54,723 nucleotides of DNA. It comes from Lentisphaeria bacterium. Its GTDB lineage: Bacteria; Verrucomicrobiota; Lentisphaeria; Victivallales; Victivallaceae. The DNA lies in NCBI GenBank assembly GCA_017462015.1, contig JAFTRX010000046.1, positions 1 to 54,723 on the forward strand, given 5' to 3'. The position numbers were made by a program, and so were the translations under genes. Below are positions 29,356-38,130 of the stretch, in pieces (within the stretch, counting starts at the first letter, position 1; the number at the start of each line of letters is the position of its first letter). The notes under the pieces are model-generated. The model saw nothing but the letters and a program-made list of their open reading frames with translations. It was not told the origin of the DNA and did no database searches.

Positions 29356-31517
29356 GCAAGCGCGATTTCAATTTCGATCCGAAAGAGTTTATCAGCCGGG
29401 AACTGTCGTGGATAGATTTCAATTCCCGGGTGCTGGATGAGGCTTCGTTTGAGTGCAACAAACTGCTGGATAAGTTGAAGTTCATCTCCATTGTCGGCAG
29501 TAATCTGGACGAGTTTTTCATGGTGCGTATTGCCGGATTGCGGCAGGAGGCACAATCCGGAGAGAACCGCCCCGATCCTGCGGGGAACCGTCCTGACCGG
29601 CAGCTGCAGCTTGCCCGGGTCAAGATAAACCGTCTGCTCCGGAGGCAGTATCATTTGCTGATGGATGATATTTTGCCGGAACTGGAGGAAAAAGGAGTTT
29701 TTCTCCGCCATCCGGAAGCGCTTGACGAAGATGAACTTTTCCGGCTTCACCGTTATTTCCGGCAGGAGATATTGCCGGTATTGACTCCGATGGCGGTCGA
29801 TCCGGCACATCCCTTTCCGTTGCTGAACTCCGGAGCCGTTGAGATCGCTCTGGAATTGAAGCGCAACGGGCGCAAGGGAACGATAAAAGCCTTTGTGGAA
29901 GTTCCGGAAGTACTGCCGCGTTTTATTCCGCTGCGCAGTGATGAAGAGCGTGCCGATGACAATGCTCACGGCGATGATAAGAGAGAGTTCGTTCTGCTTG
30001 AAGAGTTGATATCATTCTTCATTACTGATCTGTTTCCCGGATGTACGGTTCTGGAAAAATTGATTTTCCGCATAACCCGGGATATGGATTTTTCCGTTGA
30101 AGATGGCAAGATGGAAGACCTCCTTGCCACTATCCGGGGAAAACTTCTGCTGAGGCGGCAGCGGGAGGCTATCCGGCTGGAAGTATCCGGAGAGCATCTG
30201 CGCAGCCGTTTGGGGCGTTATCTGATAAAGGAGTTGAATCTGCTTCCGGAGTTGTGTTTTCAGTTGCGCGGCCCGCTGCATTTGAAGCAGTTTATGGAGC
30301 TGGTTTCCGTTTCCGGACGGCCGGAGTTGATGGAAGAGAAAATAACTCCGGTAATACCATCGGTGTTCCGGCAGTATCACAACGTCTTTGATGCAATAAA
30401 GGCAAAGGAAAATATCCTTTTGCCGCTGCCGTATTGCAGTTTTTCTTCGGTGGTGGAGATGCTGGAGCAGGCGGCGGATGATCCAAATGTGCTGGCGATA
30501 AAACAGACCTTATACCGGGTCAGCGGCAACAGTCCCATTATCCGGGCGTTGCAGAAAGCTGCCGAAAACGGCAAGCAGGTGACAGTCGTACTGGAACTCA
30601 AAGCACGTTTTGATGAAAGCAACAATATCGCATGGGCAGAAGCGCTGGATAACTCCGGAGCTCATGTGATTTATGGTATTGCCGGTTTGAAAGTCCATTG
30701 CAAAGCGTTGATGGTGGTAAGAAGAGAAGCCGGACGTATCCGGCGTTACGTCCATCTCGGCACCGGGAATTACAACGACAAGACGGCGATGATGTATACC
30801 GATATGGGGTTGTTCAGCTGTGATCCGGAACTCTGTTTTGATGTGGCAAATTTATTCAATCTGCTTTCCGGGTGTTCCGCGCCGCCGGAACAGTGGAACA
30901 TGCTTGCGGTCTCTCCGTTTGACATGCGTTCACGTTTCCGGGAGCTTATTGAAAGAGAGATCCGCCACTGCCGCAATGGTCACCGGGGGCGTATCATCGC
31001 CAAGATGAACAGTTTTTCCGATCCGGAGCTTATCCATTTGCTTCATGAAGCCGCCGATGCCGGAGTTGAAATCGACCTTATCGTGCGCGGGATATGCTGT
31101 TACCGTCCCAAACCGAAACAGGATAATTTGCGGATATACAGCATAGTTGACCGTTTTCTGGAGCATACGCGGATATTTTATTTTGAAAATCTCGGCAACG
31201 CAGAATATTATCTCGGCAGTGCCGATTGGATGACGCGGAATATGGATCGCCGGGTGGAACTGCTCTTCCCGGTCACCGATGATGAGTCTAAAGATATAAT
31301 TTTCAAACTGCTGATGTTCCAGTTGAGTGATGAAGACAAGAAACGCAAACTGCTGCCGACGGGAGCTTACACCCGCCCCCGGATAACGGAATATTCGGCA
31401 TGCCGCAGTCAGATGGCAAGTTACCGTTTTTTGAAAGAGCTTCATTCGGCAATGCTGAGCGGCAGAGGAGAGACTTTAAAGGTGTTTGCTTCGTGGCAGA
31501 CATTGAAGAATAATTGA
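29352..31517 (+). CDS. ppk1: Polyphosphate kinase 1
   Basis: Makes inorganic polyphosphate from ATP at the membrane; 721 residues. N-terminal FISRELSWIDFNSRVLDEA and SNLDEFFMVRIAGL; catalytic core with LKVHCKALMVVRRE (autophosphorylated His) and RFLEHTRIFYF (second His); VHLGTGNYNDKTA and LGSADWMTRNMDRRVEL of the PLD-like fold. Length and motif order are normal. Its start codon overlaps the ppx stop, so synthesis and breakdown enzymes are made together. Confidence 0.97.
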   Translation: MSKRDFNFDPKEFISRELSWIDFNSRVLDEASFECNKLLDKLKFISIVGSNLDEFFMVRIAGLRQEAQSGENRPDPAGNRPDRQLQLARVKINRLLRRQYHLLMDDILPELEEKGVFLRHPEALDEDELFRLHRYFRQEILPVLTPMAVDPAHPFPLLNSGAVEIALELKRNGRKGTIKAFVEVPEVLPRFIPLRSDEERADDNAHGDDKREFVLLEELISFFITDLFPGCTVLEKLIFRITRDMDFSVEDGKMEDLLATIRGKLLLRRQREAIRLEVSGEHLRSRLGRYLIKELNLLPELCFQLRGPLHLKQFMELVSVSGRPELMEEKITPVIPSVFRQYHNVFDAIKAKENILLPLPYCSFSSVVEMLEQAADDPNVLAIKQTLYRVSGNSPIIRALQKAAENGKQVTVVLELKARFDESNNIAWAEALDNSGAHVIYGIAGLKVHCKALMVVRREAGRIRRYVHLGTGNYNDKTAMMYTDMGLFSCDPELCFDVANLFNLLSGCSAPPEQWNMLAVSPFDMRSRFRELIEREIRHCRNGHRGRIIAKMNSFSDPELIHLLHEAADAGVEIDLIVRGICCYRPKPKQDNLRIYSIVDRFLEHTRIFYFENLGNAEYYLGSADWMTRNMDRRVELLFPVTDDESKDIIFKLLMFQLSDEDKKRKLLPTGAYTRPRITEYSACRSQMASYRFLKELHSAMLSGRGETLKVFASWQTLKNN

Positions 31518-31667
31518 GTGTTTTTTTGAAATGTCCCGAATTTTGTAAAACATACAGCACGAGAGTTCTGTTTTGTCAAAACAATAAGACGGCTTGTTCA
31601 CGACCGGCGGATGCCGCAGGTTGTATTCTTACAGAAAAGGACAATAACGATTTTGAGGTTGGATTTT

Positions 31668-34367
31668 ATGAATGATGTAAACAGATGTCCGGCAGTGTCA
31701 CTGCAGTATTTTATAAATGGGGAGATGACTCCGGAGCAGTTGCGCAGTCAGGTCAGGGAACTGGCGCGTGCCGGTTACCGCTGCGTGTTCGGCCATGCGC
31801 GGCAGGGATTGCTTACGCCGTATTTTTCTGAAAAATGGTGGCTCGGTATCGATGCCATTGTCGATGAGTGCCGCAAAGTTGGCATAAAGTTTGCCATTTG
31901 GGATGAAGATTTTTATCCCTCCGGCTGTGCCGGATGGCGGGTCGGAAGTGAAAACAATCAATTCTATGGTCAGACTCTGGAGTTTGTCCGGGTCCCGGCG
32001 GTAAAAGGTGAAAACGTCAAAATCAACTGGCTGCCGAAAGAGCGGCTTATCGGCTGTTATTGGGTGGAAAATGGTCAAATCAGCGATATATCCAAATATG
32101 TCGGAACTCTTGTCGGTAATTGGACGGGGCGCTGGGTGCACTCAAGCGCCTATTCTCCGGTTCTGAAAATCGGTGCTCCGCACTGGCGCGCGACGGTTGG
32201 CGACCACCATTACGCGCTGGATTTTGATGCTCCGGGCAATGGAGATGTGATCGCAGTCCGGGGACGTTACGGCGGAGGAGCTTCTGTGGATTTTATGAAT
32301 CCGGAGGCGGTGAAAGCCTTTATCAACTACACCCATGAAGCCTATTGGAAACGCTACGGCAAAGAGGTGTTTCAGGAGGTGTTCTGCGGCAGTTTTATGG
32401 ATGAACCGCATTTGACAGGTCTTTTCCCGTGGAACGAAAATATGGTTGCCCAATACCGTAAAGAGTACGGCGGGGATTTGATGGCACTTTTGCCGCACCT
32501 TGCCATTGATATTGATGAAAACAGCTGGGAGATCCGCCGTCGTTACCGCGCGATCCAGCATGAGCTGGTGTGCAGAAATTATCTTGAACAGATCCGGCAG
32601 TGGTGCGAAGATCACGGCATTGAAAGTGCCGGACATCTTTCGCGTTCAGAAAGCCTCAATGTCGGCAACCGGATGTGGCCCAATGAATTCCGGGCGTTCA
32701 AATATCTTGATCTTCCCTGTACCGATCCCCTGGGGGCGTTTATGGGAGTTCCGGATACGGCAAGTTATCACACCGGATTGAAGGTGGTCTCTTCTGCGGC
32801 GCATTTTTTCAATAAGAAACGCGCCGGAAGCGATGCGCTCGCCGTGTGCGGAAATGAAACCGCGTTGCGGGATTTGCGTTATATGTGCGACTACCAGATG
32901 GTACTGGGGATAACGTGTTTTATCCTGCACGGAGCGCCGCAGTCGTGGGCGGGGCCGCGAAAAGATGAAGTTCCGCCGAGTCTGTTTTATCAGAATACGG
33001 AGTGGGAGGTGATTCCGGAGTTGCTCTCTCATATCGAGCGCACATGTGAGCGTTTGGAGAGAGGAAAATATGCGGCAAATGTGGCGGTGTTCTATTATGG
33101 AGAAGAGTTCTGCTGCGGAGTCAACGGCAAAATGGATTTGGAAAAGGAACGCATGGTTCACGAACTGAGTGAAGCGCTGCTCTCATCTCATGTCGAATTT
33201 GAATTTATCGACGGCAAAACGCTGACGGAACAGAATTTGGCAGATTTTGTCAAAGCGTTCCCGTACATGGTGCTTATGGACAGCTCATGGCGCATCTCTC
33301 CGGAAGCGGAGGCGTATTTGAAAGAGTATAGATCTGCCGGAGGTCAAGTTGTTTTTGCCGATCGGATCGGCGAGCTGCCCCGCTTTGAAATCACCGGTCG
33401 CGGCGCGGAAAACATCCTGCTCCAGCGGCGGATCCTGGAAGGTGGAAGCTGTGATCTCTTTTTGTTCAACCGTGGCAATGAAGCGTTTGAAGGCTGTGCC
33501 GGCGGCGTGAAGGTCGTGATTCCGCCCCGCTGCGGCGCATTTGCTTCTGATTCAGAGGTGGTCGGAAACTCTGCGAAAGAAGTTGAAACGCTTGGCCCCT
33601 GGACGATCCGTTTCCCGGAAAACTACGCTCCATTGTGCTGTTGGCAGCTGCCCGGAGTTATGGAGTATGTTGATTTGCTCAACCGGTGTGATTTGCCGGC
33701 GGCGAAGGAGACCCCGGAGGCGTTCAGTTGCTACTTCCTCTGTCAGGGCAAGCTGGATGATGTACGGTTGATAATCGACCCCGAACTTGCCGCCAAGCCG
33801 TATAAGATAACTTTGAACGGCGTGGTTCTGGAAGATTGGAAAATTGAGCGCTTCTACGACGAAGGCAACCTGTCGTGCGATATTGGCAAGCTGCTGAGAA
33901 GCGGTTCGGTGGTGACGAAGAATGAACTTATCGTGGAAACGTGTGAATTGAAAGAGTTCCCGTATCTTGCCGGAAAATTCAAAACGGAGTTCCGTTACGG
34001 CAAGAAAGCTCTGCCGGTGATTTCAGAGTGCAAAGATCCCGAGGTGTTGGATGCGTTGTGCGATTGGAGCATGATCGGTTACGGCGGATATTCCGGAAAG
34101 GCGCACTATCAGACGGAGTTTCCGGTTGCTGAAGCCGGAGTATACTGTTTCGATGCCGGAAGAGTGGAAGATGCAATGAAAGTCTTTATCGACGGCAGGT
34201 GTTGTGGAACGGTATTGAATTATCCGTACACGGTGGAGCTGGGTGAGCTTGCTCCCGGAAAGCACTTGATAGAGGTGGAAATTTTCAACGCCGGAGGAAA
34301 CCGGGACAAACTTGCCGGACAAGCCGCCGGGATGCTGGGAAGAACAGTTCTGCTCCGGAGAAGCTGA
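31668..34367 (+). CDS. Large cytoplasmic GH106-like glycoside hydrolase (alpha-L-rhamnosidase-like)
   Basis: 899-residue protein without signal peptide. The N-terminus INGEMTPEQLRSQVRELARAGYRCVF, then ARQGLLTPYFSEKWW and FAIWDEDFYPSGCAG, is the entry pattern of GH106/rhamnosidase-like TIM barrels (WNGEMT...GHPRxGL...YPSG). GSFMDEPHLTGLFPW carries a candidate catalytic Glu. The middle part (about 450-560) looks like a GATase-like domain (FYYGEEFCC, YMVLMDSSWRISPEAEAYLKEYRSAGGQVV), and the end (about 690-895) is a galactose-binding-like beta-sandwich. Start 31668 has GAGG at about 9 bp. Specificity is inferred from motifs only. The 150 bp before it show no clear promoter. Confidence 0.75.
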   Translation: MNDVNRCPAVSLQYFINGEMTPEQLRSQVRELARAGYRCVFGHARQGLLTPYFSEKWWLGIDAIVDECRKVGIKFAIWDEDFYPSGCAGWRVGSENNQFYGQTLEFVRVPAVKGENVKINWLPKERLIGCYWVENGQISDISKYVGTLVGNWTGRWVHSSAYSPVLKIGAPHWRATVGDHHYALDFDAPGNGDVIAVRGRYGGGASVDFMNPEAVKAFINYTHEAYWKRYGKEVFQEVFCGSFMDEPHLTGLFPWNENMVAQYRKEYGGDLMALLPHLAIDIDENSWEIRRRYRAIQHELVCRNYLEQIRQWCEDHGIESAGHLSRSESLNVGNRMWPNEFRAFKYLDLPCTDPLGAFMGVPDTASYHTGLKVVSSAAHFFNKKRAGSDALAVCGNETALRDLRYMCDYQMVLGITCFILHGAPQSWAGPRKDEVPPSLFYQNTEWEVIPELLSHIERTCERLERGKYAANVAVFYYGEEFCCGVNGKMDLEKERMVHELSEALLSSHVEFEFIDGKTLTEQNLADFVKAFPYMVLMDSSWRISPEAEAYLKEYRSAGGQVVFADRIGELPRFEITGRGAENILLQRRILEGGSCDLFLFNRGNEAFEGCAGGVKVVIPPRCGAFASDSEVVGNSAKEVETLGPWTIRFPENYAPLCCWQLPGVMEYVDLLNRCDLPAAKETPEAFSCYFLCQGKLDDVRLIIDPELAAKPYKITLNGVVLEDWKIERFYDEGNLSCDIGKLLRSGSVVTKNELIVETCELKEFPYLAGKFKTEFRYGKKALPVISECKDPEVLDALCDWSMIGYGGYSGKAHYQTEFPVAEAGVYCFDAGRVEDAMKVFIDGRCCGTVLNYPYTVELGELAPGKHLIEVEIFNAGGNRDKLAGQAAGMLGRTVLLRRS

Positions 34368-34458
34368 TAACTTTTGCGCCGGTCGCGATCGAATATTTCC
34401 AGCGCATTTTCACTGGTGGCGCTGCGCAGTTTTTTGTGGGTAAAAATAGCTTTATCAG

Positions 34459-34487
34459 TGGAAAAAATGGTTATTTGAGTGTATAGT
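34459..34487 (+). promoter_or_regulatory. Possible promoter of the DMT transporter gene
   Basis: TGGAAA (34459-34464), 17-bp spacer, TATAGT (34482-34487) preceded by TG. The predicted start of transcription is just before the hairpin at 34499. Confidence 0.4.
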
Positions 34488-34498
34488 ATATAAGTTTA

Positions 34499-34532
34499 GC
34501 CGTTTGATGCGACTGTCAAACGGCATATTTTT
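34499..34532 (+). terminator. Hairpin plus T-run ahead of the DMT transporter gene
   Basis: GCCGTTTGA (34499-34507) pairs with TCAAACGGC (34516-34524) and is followed by ATATTTTTTAT. It may end transcription of the upstream GH106-like gene 130 bp away, or act as a leader attenuator or 5' stem of the transporter mRNA, whose ATG is at 34579. Confidence 0.6.
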
Positions 34533-34578
34533 TATAAATAATGCCGCCGCAGTTTATATTTTTATATGGAGTTTTTTT

Positions 34579-35493
34579 ATGGGATTGGATGCGATTCTTC
34601 TGGTGTTGTTGTCGGTGAGTATGCATGCGACATGGAATTTTTTGAGTAAAAAATCGACCTCTTCCGCGGCATTTTTCTGTATTTCAAGCTTTATGGCGGC
34701 ATTGTGCTGGATATGGGTCATTCCGGTGTTCGGATTTCCCGTGGAATCGCTCGAAACGAAAGGATTGGCGTTGTGGGGAATAAGTTTCTTCTTTGAAACG
34801 CTCTACTTTGTCGGATTGTTCAACGCCTATTCCAAAACCGATATGTCGCTGGCGTATCCGGTGGCAAGAGCGTTGCCGGTATTGCTTATTGCCGGAATCA
34901 CGCCGATGCTCTACCCCGGACGCTATCCCAGTGCCATCGGGGTGATCGGATTGCTTATCGTCTGTTGCGGATGTCTGCTGATGCCGCTGAAAAAATTCAC
35001 CGATTTCAGTCTGAAAAATTATTTCAATATGGCGATGTGGTTCATCGTTCTGGCGGCGATCGGAACGACCGGCTACACCATTAACGATTCCGAACTTGCG
35101 AAAATATGTGCAGCCGGGGAGGGATATGACGATACCAAGGCATCGTTTCTGTTGAGTTTTGTCATCAACTTCGGTCTGGGGTGCATCATGGGCGTGATCG
35201 TGCTTTGCCGGAAGAAAGAGCAGGAAAATTTCAAGTTGCTGACCAGCTCATTAAAAAACTTCTGTTATCCGGCGATTGCCGGAATATTGAGTTCGCTTGC
35301 GTATGCGCTGGTGTTGATGGCGATGCAGAGAGTAGAACATTTGAGTTTTCTCCAGGCGTTCCGTCAGATGAGTTTGCCGATCGGTCTGCTGCTGGGAATA
35401 TTGATTTTGAAAGAACCGGCACACCGTCCGAAGCTGGCGGGGATAACTTTGATCGTGACCGGATTGGTTTTGATCGCATTTTTTGGAAAATAA
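34579..35493 (+). CDS. DMT superfamily (EamA-type) transporter
   Basis: Inner-membrane permease of 304 residues with about ten hydrophobic segments in two repeats. DAILLVLLSVSMHATWNFLSKKS opens the first and AGILSSLAYALVLMAMQRVEHLSFLQAFRQMSLPIGLLLGILILKE the last, the latter being the EamA signature region. The start at 34579 has ATGGAG 8 bp upstream; the earlier in-frame codon (34504) lies in the hairpin. Substrate unknown. Stands between a GH106-like gene and the formyltransferase operon. Confidence 0.88.
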   Translation: MGLDAILLVLLSVSMHATWNFLSKKSTSSAAFFCISSFMAALCWIWVIPVFGFPVESLETKGLALWGISFFFETLYFVGLFNAYSKTDMSLAYPVARALPVLLIAGITPMLYPGRYPSAIGVIGLLIVCCGCLLMPLKKFTDFSLKNYFNMAMWFIVLAAIGTTGYTINDSELAKICAAGEGYDDTKASFLLSFVINFGLGCIMGVIVLCRKKEQENFKLLTSSLKNFCYPAIAGILSSLAYALVLMAMQRVEHLSFLQAFRQMSLPIGLLLGILILKEPAHRPKLAGITLIVTGLVLIAFFGK

Positions 35494-35516
35494 TGAGGCG
35501 AAATGCGGTAAAAAGC

Positions 35517-35545
35517 TTGATAAATGCCGAAGATAGTATTATCTT
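35517..35545 (+). promoter_or_regulatory. Promoter of the formyltransferase-aroB-dprA-mscS operon
   Basis: TTGATA (35517-35522), 17-bp spacer, TATCTT (35540-35545). AGATA/TATCT (35531-35544) is an inverted repeat over the -10. About 50 bp before the ATG at 35598. Confidence 0.5.
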
Positions 35546-35597
35546 ATCCAGAAGCGGTATTTTGTGTTGACATAAAATTATAAAGTTTGAAGATATT

Positions 35598-37040
35598 ATG
35601 AATTTGAAACCGTTATTTACCCCGGCCGCCGGAAAAAAAGCGCGGGTCGCCCTCTTTCTCAGCGGCAGCGGCAGTAATGCACGCAAACTGTTGTCCGTAT
35701 CAACTTCCGGAAGTGAGTGCAGTTATGAAATTGTGGTTCTGGTCACTGATGCACCTGAAACCAGTACGGCAAGAGTGCTGGCAAAAGAGTACGCTTTGCC
35801 GCTGATCGAGCTGGATATCAAGAAGTTCTACGCGGAACACGGCGAGGAGAAGATTGCATTGAGCACTCCGCGCCGTTGCGAATTGCGCGACGAGTGGTCA
35901 GACAAATTGTACAAACTTGTGGAGCCGTATCAAATCGACTTCGGGGTGTTGGCGGGATTTGTGCCGTTATCCAATATTGTCAGTAAAATTCCCTGTCTCA
36001 ACGTGCATCCGGGGGATTTGACGGTGACGGAAGATGGCGTGCGGATATTTGCCGGATTGCACTATCTTCCCGTGGAAAATGCCATTCTCAGGGGAAATGA
36101 TACGCTCCGCAGCAGTGTTATTCTGGCGCAGAATTATTCCGGAAGCGGCAAAAAAGAGGTCGATTCCGGACCGATACTCGGAATTTCTTCTGCGGTTCCC
36201 GTCGAGTTCAACGGCAACACGGTTGAGCAGTTGAAAGAAATTAAAAAGCAACGGGAGAACGCTCCGTATCAGGATGCGTTGCGCCAGGTTGCCTCCGACA
36301 CTATCGAACAACTGAAAATCCACGGTGACCATGTGGTCTATCCGGAAGTTGTTGAACACTTTGCTCATGGCGATTATGCTCTTGATGAGCAGGGGGCGCT
36401 CCACTTTCTGCATCATGGCAAATGGGAGATCGTGGAGACGGTTGAGTTTTCCGGACAGGATAAATACAAACTCCGGAGACCGGCAGACTGCAATCTCATC
36501 CCCGGCAAAAGCAAACACAAGGGTTCTTATTTCCGGCGGTTGTTCAAATATTATTACAACAAGATCGTGCGGACTCCGGGAACGCCGGAGTTTGTGGCAA
36601 GAGGCTGGGCGCTGGGCGTGGCTGTCGGTTGTATTGTGCCGGTCTTCTGTCAGTTGATCGTGGCGATACCGCTGTCGTTTCTTTTCCGCTGTTCCAAAGT
36701 CGGCGCTATCGGAGGAACATTTATCACTACGCCGCCTACGGCAATATTCATTTATCCGGTGCAGATCTGGGTCGGCAACAAAATCATCAACGGCGATCTT
36801 TCTTCTGATGCAGCACTCCGTCTGGTGGAGATCTTCAACAGTGATACGATTTCGTTTACGCAGAAGTGGAGTGCCTTTGCCGACATGGGAATGGATTTGG
36901 TTGCCGCATTTTTTGCAGGCGGAGTTGTATGGGCATTGGTGATGGTTCCGCTGATATATTTTTCTGTAAAAAAGAGTGTGATCTCCTACCGGAATATGCG
37001 GGATAACCGGAGAAAGAAAAAGTTGAAAGTGCAGGGGTAA
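35598..37040 (+). CDS. Formyltransferase domain fused to DUF2062 membrane domain
   Basis: 480-residue fusion. Residues about 14-230 are a PurN-like formyltransferase: LFLSGSGSNARKLL (20-32), AGFVPL, LNVHPGDLT with Asn135 and His137, and DSGPIL with Asp189, so the Asn-His-Asp catalytic triad of the family is complete. Residues about 310-465 are a DUF2062 domain: TPEFVARGWALGVAVGCIVP, IGGTFITTPPTAIFIYP, with two or three membrane segments and a basic tail. It is therefore probably a membrane-bound enzyme. The formyl acceptor is unknown; glycinamide ribotide is not certain. Followed at 4 bp by aroB. Confidence 0.85.
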   Translation: MNLKPLFTPAAGKKARVALFLSGSGSNARKLLSVSTSGSECSYEIVVLVTDAPETSTARVLAKEYALPLIELDIKKFYAEHGEEKIALSTPRRCELRDEWSDKLYKLVEPYQIDFGVLAGFVPLSNIVSKIPCLNVHPGDLTVTEDGVRIFAGLHYLPVENAILRGNDTLRSSVILAQNYSGSGKKEVDSGPILGISSAVPVEFNGNTVEQLKEIKKQRENAPYQDALRQVASDTIEQLKIHGDHVVYPEVVEHFAHGDYALDEQGALHFLHHGKWEIVETVEFSGQDKYKLRRPADCNLIPGKSKHKGSYFRRLFKYYYNKIVRTPGTPEFVARGWALGVAVGCIVPVFCQLIVAIPLSFLFRCSKVGAIGGTFITTPPTAIFIYPVQIWVGNKIINGDLSSDAALRLVEIFNSDTISFTQKWSAFADMGMDLVAAFFAGGVVWALVMVPLIYFSVKKSVISYRNMRDNRRKKKLKVQG

Positions 37041-37044
37041 GATC

Positions 37045-38130
37045 ATGAGTTTGGTAAAAGTCGAACTGGGCGCACGCAGTTACGATATCGTTATCGGCAA
37101 CCGGATAGCGCTGTCGCATCTGCCGGAAAACGCGCGCGGCGGAAAACGGTTGTTTGTCTTTGACGATAAGACTTATGAGCTGTATGCCGGAGCGTTTGCC
37201 GAAAGGAATGAATTTTGTTTTTCCTTCGGGCGCGGCGAAGCGGATAAACGTTTTGACAAGATGATAACCATTTGTCAGGCGGCGATAGCCAATCACCTTG
37301 ACCGTTCCGGAGAACTGGTCGCCGTCGGCGGCGGGGTTACCGGGGATATGACCGGATTTGCTGCAGCCATCTATCTCCGGGGAATAAATTTCATCCAGAT
37401 GCCGACTACGCTTCTGGCGATGGTCGATTCCAGTGTCGGCGGTAAGACGGCGGTGGATCTTCCGGAGGGAAAGAATCTGGTGGGAGTTTTTCATCAGCCG
37501 GATTTGGTGTTGATAGATACTGAATTTTTGCGTACACTTCCGGAAAAGGAGCTGCATTGCGGAGTTGCGGAAGTGGTGAAAATGGCGATCGGCTTTGACG
37601 AAGTATTTTTCAAGCGTTTGGAAGAAATGGGCGGAAAACTCTCCAAAGTGGAAAGTTTTATGCCGGATGCCGAAGATATCATCCGCCGCAGTTGTGAATT
37701 GAAAGCTGATGTTGTGCGCCGCGATGAAACGGAAACGGTTTCCGGAGTCCGGGAGTTGTTGAACTTCGGACACACCTTCGGACATGCGATGGAGACGCTG
37801 AGTGATTTTTCACTTTCGCACGGCGAAGGAGTCGCCATCGGTATGGTGCTTGCCGGACGGGCGGCGATGATGCGGAATATGTGGGGCGAAGCTGAGCAGA
37901 TGCGCATGATAAAATTGTTGAAAGCTGCCGGTTTGCCGGTGGATGTGCCCAAGACAATGGATTTTAAAGATATTCTTGAAGTTATGCGCCGGGACAAAAA
38001 GAACCGGGGAGGGAAGATCACGCTTATTCTGCCGCGCCGGATCGGAGAGTTGACCGTGGTGCGGGATTTCAGCGATCAGGAATTGGAACAAGTTTGGCAG
38101 AGTGCAGTGCAGGGGTCGTATCATGACTGA
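37045..38130 (+). CDS. aroB: 3-dehydroquinate synthase
   Basis: Second step of the shikimate pathway, converting DAHP to 3-dehydroquinate with NAD and a metal; 361 residues. GGGVTGDMTGFAAAIYLRG (NAD site), PTTLLAMVDSSVGGKTAVD, the metal ligands Glu in GVAEVVKMA and His residues in LNFGHTFGHAMETL and SHGEGVAIGM. AGGGG lies 8-9 bp upstream of the ATG. Overlaps dprA by 8 bp. Confidence 0.97.
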   Translation: MSLVKVELGARSYDIVIGNRIALSHLPENARGGKRLFVFDDKTYELYAGAFAERNEFCFSFGRGEADKRFDKMITICQAAIANHLDRSGELVAVGGGVTGDMTGFAAAIYLRGINFIQMPTTLLAMVDSSVGGKTAVDLPEGKNLVGVFHQPDLVLIDTEFLRTLPEKELHCGVAEVVKMAIGFDEVFFKRLEEMGGKLSKVESFMPDAEDIIRRSCELKADVVRRDETETVSGVRELLNFGHTFGHAMETLSDFSLSHGEGVAIGMVLAGRAAMMRNMWGEAEQMRMIKLLKAAGLPVDVPKTMDFKDILEVMRRDKKNRGGKITLILPRRIGELTVVRDFSDQELEQVWQSAVQGSYHD

